A stretch of 64,000 nt of DNA from Acidobacteriota bacterium (GTDB lineage: Bacteria > Acidobacteriota > Blastocatellia > Pyrinomonadales > Pyrinomonadaceae). The notes beneath the pieces were generated by a model. The model saw nothing but the letters and a program-made list of their open reading frames with translations. It did not search any database and was not told the origin of the DNA. The stretch is from positions 526,230 to 590,229 of the forward strand of contig JADJWI010000001.1 in the NCBI GenBank assembly GCA_016716435.1. Direction: 5' to 3'. Positions within the stretch are counted from its first letter, which is position 1; each line of letters begins with the position of its first letter. Of the stretch, positions 56,157-64,000 are shown one piece after another. The position numbers and the translations under genes were made by a program.

Positions 56157-56198
56157 ACGATAAAAAATCCCTTCGGAGCGGAATATGATCTGAGTCAT
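56157..56198 (-). promoter_or_regulatory. Crp/Fnr-type operator and -10 box for the porin-narK operon
   Basis: On the minus strand the dyad ATGAC-TCAG-ATCAT (56198-56185) is followed after 22 bases by TATCGT (56162-56157). The site fits TGAY-N4-RTCA. It lies too close to the crp/fnr start at 56208 to activate that gene and may repress it. Confidence 0.7.
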
Positions 56199-56207
56199 GT
56201 CGCGTGC

Positions 56208-56897
56208 ATGAATGGACAATCAAAAGCAAAACGAACAAAATTGTATTCTCGAATGGAAGAACTGCTAAAAGATCTCGGCGGCGAACTGGCGGAAACGATC
56301 ACGAGATCGGGTACGACGAAGACGTTCGCGCCCAATCAGTCGATCTTTTTCGAAGGTGACACCTCTACGTTTCTGCCGATCGTCTTGTCTGGTAAAGTCA
56401 AGCTCGTCAGATTTCCCGAGCCCGGGAAAGAAGTCATTCTCGGGCTGTTTCACTCGGGTGAAGCTTTTGCGATACCGCCGGCGATGGATGGCAAGCGATT
56501 CCCCGCCACGGCGGTTGCCATCGAGAAGAGCGATCTGCTGCTGATCCCACGCAAAGACTTTTTGGAGTTAATGAGATCATCGCCAGAGTTTTCAGCGGCG
56601 ATCATGACCCGGATGTGCGGGATACTCCGCGATCGCGTCGATACCGTTCAGATCCTCGCGACATCCTCCGCCGAGCAGCGGGTAGTGAACGTTTTACTTC
56701 GGCTAGCCGGCGACATCGGCGCGGATGAAGTGAAGGAGATCACTTACCGCCGCCAGGACATTGCCGAGATGGCCGGGCTCTCGCTCGAGACGACCATCCG
56801 AGCGATCCGAAAACTGGCTGACAAGGGCTGTCTGAAAATCGTAGGCGGGCGCATATATCTCGAGACGACAAATGAGCTTCGCGAATTGGTGCGGTGA
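56208..56897 (+). CDS. Crp/Fnr family transcriptional regulator
   Basis: A cyclic-nucleotide-binding-type beta roll (about residues 35-130) is followed by a dimer helix and a winged HTH. The HTH reads RQDIAEMAGLSLETTIRAIR, with Glu and Arg where FNR has E209 and R213, so it should read TGA..TCA half-sites. It has no N-terminal Cys cluster, so it is not an oxygen sensor of the Fnr type. It could sense NO by haem (DNR-like) or a ligand. Three matching operators lie in its neighbourhood. Confidence 0.88.
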   Translation: MNGQSKAKRTKLYSRMEELLKDLGGELAETITRSGTTKTFAPNQSIFFEGDTSTFLPIVLSGKVKLVRFPEPGKEVILGLFHSGEAFAIPPAMDGKRFPATAVAIEKSDLLLIPRKDFLELMRSSPEFSAAIMTRMCGILRDRVDTVQILATSSAEQRVVNVLLRLAGDIGADEVKEITYRRQDIAEMAGLSLETTIRAIRKLADKGCLKIVGGRIYLETTNELRELVR

Positions 56898-56905
56898 TCG
56901 AAAAG

Positions 56906-56948
56906 ATGATCTGAGTCATATTTGCCCGCGAGCCTTTTCCGCTATCAT
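56906..56948 (+). promoter_or_regulatory. Second Crp/Fnr-type operator and -10 box
   Basis: ATGAT-CTGA-GTCAT (56906-56919) is followed after 23 bases by TATCAT (56943-56948), ahead of the gene at 56982. Read on the plus strand, the 14-mer is identical to the plus-strand sequence of the first site. Confidence 0.7.
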
Positions 56949-56981
56949 TCTGCCTAGAGAATATTTACGTGCGAGTAGGCC

Positions 56982-57365
56982 ATGAAACTCAGAATACTTG
57001 GTAATTCCATTCGCTTTCGACTCGGCAGGTCTGAGGTCGAGTCCTTCGGCCAATCAGGTTTGATCGAGGAGCGTGTGAGGTTTGGCAGTTCGAATGAAAA
57101 CGATCTCCGATACGCACTTAAGATCACTGATGGACCCGAGTTCACCGGAAGCTTTGCCGAGGGATCTCTCACAGTAAGCGTTCCTCGGTCGATCGCCGAT
57201 GATTGGGTCGGCAGCGAAGAAGTAAGCATTTCCGGCAGCCAGAAGCTGGACCACGAAACTTTCCTGAAGTTCTTGATCGAAAAGGATTTCGTCTGCCTCA
57301 GCGCCCACAACGACGAAGACCAGTCCGACCGCTATCCACACCCGAACGGCCCCGAGGCTTGTTGA
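56982..57365 (+). CDS. Hypothetical protein of 127 aa in the nitrate-response locus
   Basis: It starts MKLRILGNSIRFRLGRSEVE and has beta-rich patterns (LTVSVPRSIADDW, SISGSQKLDHETF). It ends HNDEDQSDRYPHPNGPEAC. The N-terminus resembles a small family of orphan proteins found near nitrate and nitrite genes (DUF7009-like; from memory, unchecked). There is no signal peptide or membrane part. The operator in front says it belongs to the same regulon. Confidence 0.6.
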   Translation: MKLRILGNSIRFRLGRSEVESFGQSGLIEERVRFGSSNENDLRYALKITDGPEFTGSFAEGSLTVSVPRSIADDWVGSEEVSISGSQKLDHETFLKFLIEKDFVCLSAHNDEDQSDRYPHPNGPEAC

Positions 57366-57383
57366 GCAACAAAATTGCGCAAC

Positions 57384-57425
57384 ATGACCGAGATCATATT
57401 TCCGTCCCTCCGATCTCGCGATAAT
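57384..57425 (+). promoter_or_regulatory. Third Crp/Fnr-type operator and -10 box
   Basis: ATGAC-CGAG-ATCAT (57384-57397) is followed after 22 bases by GATAAT (57420-57425), ahead of the RIC gene. The dyad and the ATATT after it match the first site on the minus strand almost base for base. Confidence 0.7.
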
Positions 57426-57457
57426 TATCCCCGACAACAGATCTGGAGGTTCTAACT

Positions 57458-58187
57458 ATGCTCAATGTACAGGGAAAGACGGTTCGGGAAATTGCACTTG
57501 AAATGCCGCTCACGACTCGCGTGTTCGAGGAATACAAGATCGATTACTGCTGCCACGGTGACACGCTTTTTGACGAAGCATGCCGGAAGGCCGGAGCTCT
57601 ACCGGACGTTGTAAACCAGAAGATCGACCTGATCGTAGACGCCGCGACCGAGACCGCGGGCGAAACCCTTTCCGAGATGTCTCTGAACGATCTCATCGAT
57701 CATATTCTGGACAAACATCACGTATACACAAAAGACGAGATGGCTCATTTGACTCCGTTAATGGCCAAGGTCGCGAGCCGTCACGGAGATCATTATGAAT
57801 ATTTGCTGGAGTTGAAGGACCTTTTTCGCGGCGGTCTGCGACGACCTCGATCCGCATATGATGAAAGAGGAAATGGTGCTGTTCCCATACATTCGGGACC
57901 TGGAATACCGCCTATCAAACAACCTGACGGCAGCGTTTCCGGCCTTTGGCACTGTTCGACATCCGATCAGTATGATGAACGTCGAACATGAGGAGGTCGG
58001 TGAATTGTTGTCGAAAATGCGTGCGACAACCAACAACTACGCTTTGCCGGACGGCGCGTGTCCGAGTTTTACGGCTCTGTACCACCGGCTTGAGGCTTTC
58101 GAGCGCGACATTCACCAACACATCCATTTAGAGAACAATTTGCTGTTTCCCCGATCGGTCGAACTCGAGCGTAGTGCATTCAATTGA
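57458..58187 (+). CDS. Iron-sulfur cluster repair di-iron protein (RIC/ScdA/YtfE), one frameshift
   Basis: The N-terminal ScdA domain (MLNVQGKTVREIALEMP, YKIDYCCHGD) is followed by the hemerythrin-like di-iron domain. Its His/Glu ligands are in LDKHHVYTKDEMAHL, SRHGDHYEYLLEL, KEEMVLFPYI, MNVEHEEVGELL and IHQHIHLENNLLFP. A frame jump near 57830 (CTTTTTCG) splits it. RIC proteins repair clusters damaged by NO, which suits a nitrate-reducing cell. It has its own Crp/Fnr-type operator. Confidence 0.92.
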
Positions 58188-58194
58188 AGGCCAG

Positions 58195-58967
58195 ATGTCG
58201 AACACCGCTTCGCTAACAACACCCGCACCGGCAATCGGCCGGGTGAGGACGTTTAAGATAAGGCAGATCGCCATTCCGGTCGAACATGGCGGTTGGAGCT
58301 TTTTGCTCGAACCGCTGATCGCCGGCGTGGCGGTTGCTTTTTCGGTCGGAGGGTTGTGGATAGTCTTGATGACAATCGGATTTCTCTGCCGACAACCTTG
58401 AAGGTCCTGATCGCCGACCGCATGGGGATGAAGGATGCGAGTCGCGCAAAAGCCGCACTGGTCTTCTTGATGGCGTATGCGTCAATCTTCGCGATCGGAA
58501 TTCTCGGGACGTTGGTCGCTTCCGGCTCGCGGCCGCTTTTGCCTTTCGCGTTGGTGCTGCCGCTCGTCGGATATCAGATCTTTAACGACGTATCGCGTCG
58601 GGGCAGGCAGCTCGCCCCCGAACTATGCGGCGCCGTCTCGCTTTCGGCATCTGTTGCGGCGATCGCTATCGCAGGCGGCCAGACCTGGGCCATTGCTGCC
58701 TCGCTGTGGACGGTATTTGTCCTCCGTTCGATCCCGTCGATCCTTTACGTCCGAAATCGATTGCTCTTGGAAAAGGGAAAGGATTACTCAAGGACGATCC
58801 CAACCCTTTCTCATGTTGTTGGGCTCGCCGCAACCTGCATCCTTGTCTACTTTGGGACGAGCCCGATCTTGACGATCTTTGCGATGCTGATCCTATTGGG
58901 CCGCTCGGTCACCGGACTTGCTCCCGGACGGAAAAAGCTGCGGGCGATGCAGATCGGCCTTTCTTGA
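58195..58967 (+). CDS. YwiC-like membrane protein, one frameshift
   Basis: The family motif PVEHGGWSFLLEPLIAG is at about residues 30-46. Seven to eight transmembrane helices follow. An indel in GACAACCTTG near 58398 splits the frame. YwiC of Bacillus subtilis lies with narK, fnr and narGHJI, and the same genes occur together here. Its role is unknown. It starts 8 bp after the RIC gene. Confidence 0.82.
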
Positions 58968-59080
58968 GATCGCGTACGGAGCGATGACAGTGGTGTCAGT
59001 CGTTGCAGGTCACTTCCTGGCATTGTAGGTCGCCGCCTTGCTCCTGTGGCTGCTACATCTGAAGCCGATTTTGTCCCGTT

Positions 59081-60447
59081 ATGCACAACGTTGATATTGA
59101 CTTGGTCGAGATGTCACTCGACGTGATCAAGTACGCCATCGGTCGCATTTCGGATGCCGATCCGGGCGCCGGTTTTCCAAAAACTGCGGCCGAGTTAAAA
59201 AGGCTCGTGGGTGAGACGATCACGCCCCAAGGGATCGGCGGTGAAACGGCGTTCGCTCTGTTCAGGGATGTTCTGGTCAAGTCAAGCGTGTCTATCGATC
59301 ATCCTCGCCATTTGGCTTTCGTGCCGGCGTCCCCCACACGGGCCGCAGTCTTGTTCGACTTGGTCACCTCGGCAACCGGTGTCCACGGTGCCTTTTGGCT
59401 TGAAGGTGCTGGTTGTATTTTTGCGGAGAATCAGGCGATGGAATGGCTCGTCTCGCTGACCGGAATGCCGGCCGGCGCGTTTGGTGTCTTCACCAGCGGC
59501 GGTACGGCCGCGAACCTATCGGCAATGGTCACCGCAAGAGAAGACTGGCGGCGGCGGAACCGCAGCCATGCAAGAGTTCGCGGGATCGTGATTACGTCGG
59601 AGTGCGCACATTCATCCGTCAAGGCGATGGCGAAGATGATGGATTTGGACGTTATAGTGATCGGCACCGAGTGCCGGCTAGAGGGCGGGATGCTGGCCGA
59701 CCGAATAAGGCAGTTGACGCGCGACGAACGAAACAGATTCTTCGGGGTCGTCGCCACAGCCGGGACGACGAACGCGGGCATCATCGACGACCTTTCGGGT
59801 ATCGGCAGTATCTGCAGGTCCGAGGGCGTCTGGTTTCATGTTGACGCCGCTTACGGCGGCGCAGCTCTCGCCGCCCGATCGGCCCGGCAAATGTTCAACG
59901 GCATTGAGATGGCCGATAGCATCACGATCGATCCGCACAAATGGCTTTTTTCCCCTTATGATTGCGGCGCCGTGATCTATCGCAACCCGGAACTCGCAAA
60001 GAATGCTCACGCTCAGGAGGGCTCGTATCTGGATATTTTCAGTGACGATGGTGCTCACGGGTTCAACCCGTCAGACTACCAAATACAACTGACACGGCGC
60101 GTTCGCGGACTTCCGCTGTGGTTCTCACTGGCTATGCACGGCACCCTTCGATATGAACAAGCGATCGAACGCGGGATCGAACTGGCAAAGATCGCAGGAA
60201 GACTGATTTCGAAACACCCTTTACAGAACTCCCGTTCGTGAGCCAGCCTGTCAGTGTGTGTTATTCCGGCGATTAGGCTGGTCATCAGACGATTACCGGA
60301 ATTGACATATCGAAATCACAAACTGGCTTTCGCATTCGTCGCGCCGACCAAGGTAGCAATGAAAGGAATTCGAAACCGTGGCAAGGTTTTGCTCATAATC
60401 CTGACACTGACCAGGACATTACCGATATTTTGGGAACGATGGCTTAA
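59081..60447 (+). CDS. Pyridoxal-dependent decarboxylase (aromatic-L-amino-acid/group II type), 3' end frameshifted
   Basis: This is a group II PLP decarboxylase. The first 386 aa are clean: TSGGTAANLSAMV, HVDAAYGGAALAA and the PLP-Lys motif DPHKWLFSPYDCG. From 60235 several indels break the frame. The parts VLFRRLGWSSDDY, TYRNHKLAFAFVAPTK and DITDILGTMA, with TAA at 60445-60447, still show the normal C-terminus. The substrate could be an aromatic amino acid, glutamate or another. It is near the nitrate block, with no obvious functional link. Confidence 0.88.
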
Positions 60448-60474
60448 TCAATCCCCGAATTCGTTAAAATATGA

Positions 60475-62023
60475 TCAGTCAGCAAAACTAATTTCGCAGG
60501 CAAAGGGATCGCCATCGTTCTCAAACTTTGTCGCGGGTACTTTTGCACACTGTATCTCGGTCACCTTTCTAAAGTGATAACCCATCGCCGCGAGGGCGAT
60601 CCCGTTTCCGAGACTTCGCGGGTAAAGCCTGACGACGCGGACAAAATACTTCCAGAATTGAAGGCGTTCCCGGTCGCTCACTCCGAGCCTCACGACTATC
60701 TTGATGAAAGACCCGAGAACGCCGATGACGCTGACTCGCTGCAAAGCTGCCGCATCGTTTCTTACACGCGATAGGCACTCAAGTGCGCGCTGATAAAATT
60801 CCTCCGAACTGTAAATGGTTCTTAAAATGTCTTTATAGCCTTCGACCAGGCGCTCGCGATCCATTTTGGGAACAAAGTTTAACGAACAATCGGTGTTGTT
60901 TCCACTGCTTTCGTGAACGAGTCTGCCTTCACGCTCCAGACGCTTCCAAAGCTGGGTGTCGGGAAGAGCGGTCAAGAGCCCGACCATCGCAAGGGGTATC
61001 GCACTTTCGCGGATAAAGTTGATCTGCCGCTCAAAAATATCCTCAGGGTCGTTATCGAATCCAACAATAAAACCCGCCATAACCTCGATGCCAAAGCTTT
61101 GGATCTTTCGCACAGACTCAAGCAGATCGCGTTTTGTATTCTGAGATTTGTTGGCTTCCTTAAGGCTTTCGGGCGCTGGGGTTTCGATACCGAGAAAGAC
61201 GCGGTGAAAACCGGCGGCTTGCATCATACCAAGCAGTGCATCGTCTTCGGCGAGATTTACACTTGCTTCAGTCAAAAAGGAAAATGGATGATTATGTCGC
61301 CCGGACCATTCAATAAGGTCCGGCAGAAATTTTCTGACCTCGCGTTTGTTGCCGATAAAATTGTCATCTACGATGAATACCGTACCGCGCCACCCAGCGA
61401 CACGCATCGCCTCCATTTCGGCCAACATCTGTTCGCTTGACTTGGTGCGTGGCGAGCGGCCATAGATCTCGATGATGTCGCAAAACTCACATGAAAACGG
61501 ACAGCCCCGGGAAAATTGGACATTCATCGAGGAGTACTGGTTTATGTCGATCAAACCGAAATCCGGTACGGGCGTGGACAGAAGCGAGGGCCGCTCGGCT
61601 GCTTGATAAATGCGTTTTGGCGAGCCGCATTTCAAATCGTCGATAAACCCGGCGTTGGTTTCTGCTTCACCTACGAAAATAAAATCCGCTTCCGGTACGA
61701 GATCCGAGCTCGTCGAGACATACGGGCCGCCGACTGCGACCGCCGCTGCTGCCAAGTGCTGCACACTTACGACCTTGTCCAGCGATCCCTCCTGACGGGA
61801 TCATCGCGCCTGGGAGAAAGGACGATGTCCGCTCATTCAATATCGCTCTCCTCAACGGCTTGACACCATGATTATAAGACGCCGCCGCCAGGTTTCCGCA
61901 GCATTGCGGAAATGTACAGCTTTCCAAGCGGCGGAAACGGGCCTTCTTGCCGACAAACGACAGTGCGTGGCGAAAGCTCCAGTAAGTCTCCGGGAAAACA
62001 GGGTAAACAAGTAACACTTTCAC
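60475..62023 (-). CDS. B12-binding radical SAM protein with DUF4070-like C-terminus (hopanoid-methylase-like), frameshifted at the 5' part
   Basis: The start reads VKVLLVYPVFPETYWSFRHA (GTG 62023), the usual cobalamin-domain beginning. After shifts between 61900 and 61764 it continues with AVGGPYVSTSSDLVP and FIFVGEAE. The radical SAM Cys motif is SRGCPFSCEFCDI. GFIVGFDNDPEDIFERQINF and a C-terminal helical part follow, as in HpnP/HpnJ-type proteins. Substrate inference stays open. A distant homologue lies at 8189-9745. The next 250 bases (62024-62271) show no gene. Confidence 0.8.
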
Positions 62024-62271
62024 GATTGATCGGGCCTCCCACGGAAAGCTGAATCCTGATTTAGGTACAGCTCTTTTGACTTGAGAACTTCGAGCTTTCC
62101 GTTAAGCGTTTTCTCTCCGTAATTCGCATGTTATCAGCTATTTGAGGGGACAGATGTCAGAGTTGTGTAATACGCACGGAAGGGGAAAAAGACAAACGAG
62201 CTACGAAAAACCCGTCCGAAGCCTTCCTTAACCCAATCAAACTAAGCTGAAGATAAAGGTTTCGATCGGGA

Positions 62272-62935
62272 TTAGAAAGATGGGGTCAGACCATAAGTGG
62301 ACCTGTTCTCCTCGTCCAGTATCGGCAGGTAGGTTTGCTTGCCCTTATCCTTGTCCGGACCGACGTGTTCGAAGAGAGCGCGCTGCCCGCCAGTTCGAGA
62401 TGATTGATCTGGTGAAGCAGCGAGCAGCTTCGCCATATTTTCTCGGCGTACTTGGATAGATACGATCGTCCAGGAAGGTCTTAGATGCTTCTTCGGCGGT
62501 TATTTTCCGCTTTTCCTTGTCGCCGCACTCATGCGTGGAACTCCTTCAGGCGAAGACAGGAATGAAGCCGGTCTGACGGCAATGTGGTCCGGAACTCATG
62601 CGTTTTTGGCTGGTAGGAAAATGCGTTGTAGAAAGTGGACAGTTCCGAGAGCAGATATCCCGGCTGAACCCAGCCGCGGTAACTCACCTCGCGGCCCGGT
62701 GCGGGCCCGCCCGGCCCGAAGATAGAATGAAACAGACCTTCGCTCGCTTCTTTCTGGGCAGACCGTGCGGCTCGTCGCAATTGCTTATCGTTCACCTGTT
62801 CGCCGAGCCTTGACGTCGTCGAACCACGTGCCGGTCGGACAATCAAAAAGCATGCTGATCAGCCGCCACTCGGCCCGCCTCCATTTAAAGTTGGTTTTCT
62901 ACGGTTTCGGTTCTATTTCTTCTCTCCCCTCGGTC
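62272..62935 (-). CDS. TorD/DmsD-like molybdo-enzyme chaperone, heavily frameshifted
   Basis: Pieces of one protein appear in order on the minus strand. They are KWRRAEWRLISMLFDCPTGT, then GEQVNDKQLRRAARSAQKEA, SEGLFHSIFGPGGPAPGREV, YRGWVQPGYLLSELSTFYNA, then PDHIAVE and LRLKEFHA, then KTFLDDRIYP and ALFEHVGPDK, with a stop at 62272-62274. The block .LADISTFYxAF followed by PDHIxVE is typical of TorD-family chaperones. At least four indels are needed. Start and exact frame are uncertain. Confidence 0.6.
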
Positions 62936-62958
62936 TATCGCATCCGCGGCTCCAGCAA

Positions 62959-63442
62959 TCAAGGCGTGATGTGGGTCGAGATCGATCCGCGACAATAGCG
63001 AGCGTTCTCATCCTCGAAAGCGGAGCGCTGCTCGAGGATGGGATAGAGAAAATCGGCTCTCGTTTGTCACGATGGCCGCAAAGCCGGAGATAAAACGCCT
63101 CAGTGATCCAGAAGCTGAAGAATGCCCTATCGACGTCCGGCCTGCCGCTCGCAATGCGGAAGTCTTCTGCTTGAACACCTCGAGATACGAACGCATCTTG
63201 CGTGACTATCGAAGAATAGGTTTTGGCGACCCGGTACCCCGGAAAACACCGCTCCTCGGCACACGACAGGAAGGAGGGTCAATTTCTTCATCCTGCATAT
63301 GGCGAAGGAGAACTGCTTCATAAGTTTCTAGCAGGGTTAAGGCCTTTCGCCGAACTCAAAGTGAAGCAAGGCCTTCTTGATGATCGAAGAACATCGCGTC
63401 GATCAGGTCGTGAATTCGCTTCAGATTCCTTATGTAAGTCAT
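62959..63442 (-). CDS. Hemerythrin HHE-domain protein, heavily frameshifted
   Basis: The ATG at 63442 gives MTYIRNLKRIHDLIDAMFFD and HQE. Then, across frames, LLHFEFGE, LETYEAVLLRHMQDEE, LPV, EHRKM-like RSYLEVFKQK, SGSLRRFISGFAAIVT, HDERE-like parts and FLYPILEQRSAFEDEN. The spaced His and Glu residues (RIHD..DHQE, RHMQDEE and the YPxLE end) fit a hemerythrin-like fold. The role may be oxygen or NO handling beside the neighbouring molybdo-enzyme genes. Most of the gene is reconstructed by eye. Confidence 0.55.
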
Positions 63443-63456
63443 AGCAGTTTCCCGGA

Positions 63457-64000
63457 TCACCTAAGGATCAGCGGCACCCATCCGGTCATCATCTTGCGCC
63501 AGTGCCCGACTTCCGCAATGAGTTCCTATGGCCAAACGGCTAAGATCTGCGAAGGCATCGCATTTGAGAAGGGCAAACCGGCATCGGCCTGATGATCACA
63601 ACTGCCCAACCCTTCGAAGTCTTCACGCCTTGCCCTTCGAAAAATCGCATTCGGTGCGGGGCGAAAGCGTGCCGGGTCCTCAGCGATCAGGATCTCACCG
63701 GCTGCGTGCGGGGCCAGAGTGGGCGACTACCCAACCCACCGTGCGGGGGCATAACGTGCCGCGGCATCAGCCTGAGCTTGAGGATCGTTCTCCAGCGGTT
63801 TCGCTTCCGAAGGGTAGTGATCGACAGTCGCGTTTGGATAAAAGAGCCTTGATATCGTCCGAGCGGCCATCGACGACAGCCTGCCAATCGGCACGCCAGT
63901 AAGATATCTCAACCGTTTTTCCAACTTCACCCATTTGCGGGGCGGGAACATTTGCCTCGATTATTGAGGGTAACTGAACGGCACAGCCGTCGATGAAATG
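63457..64000 (-). CDS. Ethylbenzene-dehydrogenase-gamma-like haem subunit, 3' part, frameshifted and cut by the window
   Basis: From the right edge the minus strand gives HFIDGCAVQLPSIIEANVPA, PQMGEVGKTVEISYWRADWQ and AVVDGRSDDIKAL. This is the DAVAxQFP..MG..xxVxxWxWxADWQ block of DMSO-reductase-family gamma (haem b) subunits. Near its end LPFSNA, AVW, AEVG and KMMTGWVPLIL fit the closing FAVWDG..E.G.RK strand. It stops at 63457-63459. The N-terminus is beyond base 64000, where a catalytic and an Fe-S subunit would be expected. Confidence 0.6.

Noticed and set aside
62529..63951. Several overlapping plus-strand ORFs of 60-125 aa near the right end
   Set aside because: They are shadows of the frameshifted minus-strand genes. 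Their translations are Arg/Ser/Pro-rich with no domain, while the minus strand gives ordered family motifs.
1..64000. CRISPR array or cas genes
   Set aside because: I saw no regularly spaced direct repeats and no Cas-like proteins. The only repeated short units are the purine/pyrimidine tracts around the four-helix-bundle gene.
1..64000. Insertion sequence or transposase
   Set aside because: No DDE, HUH or serine-recombinase motif was found in any plausible frame.

Overview
The window looks like one chromosomal contig from a GC-rich, Gram-negative-type aerobe or facultative anaerobe. I suspect an Acidobacteriota of the Blastocatellia/Pyrinomonadales kind. The hints are a SpoIVB-type S55 peptidase with a signal peptide, a bTHX ribosomal protein, a long nuo operon lacking nuoI, glycine-zipper/LysM envelope proteins and many small orphan proteins. 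This placement is inference from gene content only.

Layout. (1) 1-22.6 kb is housekeeping and cofactor genes: RF3, IspH, an HtrA protease, an inositol-monophosphatase-like enzyme and a truncated second copy of it, a B12/radical SAM protein, an SDR, an SbcD-like nuclease, a Lon-domain protein, an S55 peptidase, an HD hydrolase, an M23 peptidase, MoaE, MoaD, ThiG and ThiS. A four-helix-bundle gene between purine/pyrimidine inverted repeats splits thiS from thiG. All genes here read through without frameshifts. (2) 22.7-40.7 kb is the complex I operon nuoABCDE-[3 extra genes]-F-bTHX-GHJK-[PPIase]-L-[2 small genes]-MN, with a good promoter and a terminator but no nuoI. (3) 40.7-47.3 kb holds a class I amidotransferase, a YbdK-type ligase, a LysR regulator divergent from a cystathionine gamma-synthase-like gene, a PP2C phosphatase, NfeD and tRNA-Leu(TAA). 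(4) 47.8-58.9 kb is a nitrogen-oxide respiration block. A minus-strand operon reads porin, MobA, cytochrome-b-like membrane protein, molybdopterin nitrate-reductase-type catalytic subunit, four-cluster ferredoxin, Rieske protein, small membrane protein, NarK. Next to it are a Crp/Fnr regulator, an orphan protein, the RIC/ScdA iron-sulfur repair protein and a YwiC-like protein. Three matching Crp/Fnr-type operators sit at the same distance from -10 boxes in this block. (5) 59-64 kb holds a PLP decarboxylase and a B12-binding radical SAM protein. At the right edge are badly damaged reading frames that I can piece together as a TorD-like chaperone, a hemerythrin-domain protein and an ethylbenzene-dehydrogenase-gamma-like haem subunit. 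The edge therefore looks like the start of a second DMSO-reductase-family gene set that leaves the window.

From about 24.3 kb to the right end many conserved genes are broken by 1-base indels, often in short homopolymers, and damage is densest at the right end. I treat most of these as consensus errors and annotate the genes across them. How the genes work together: complex I feeds quinones. The 47.8-58.9 kb block would supply nitrate uptake, nitrate reduction coupled to a membrane quinol-linked module, molybdenum cofactor maturation and protection from nitric oxide, under one regulator.
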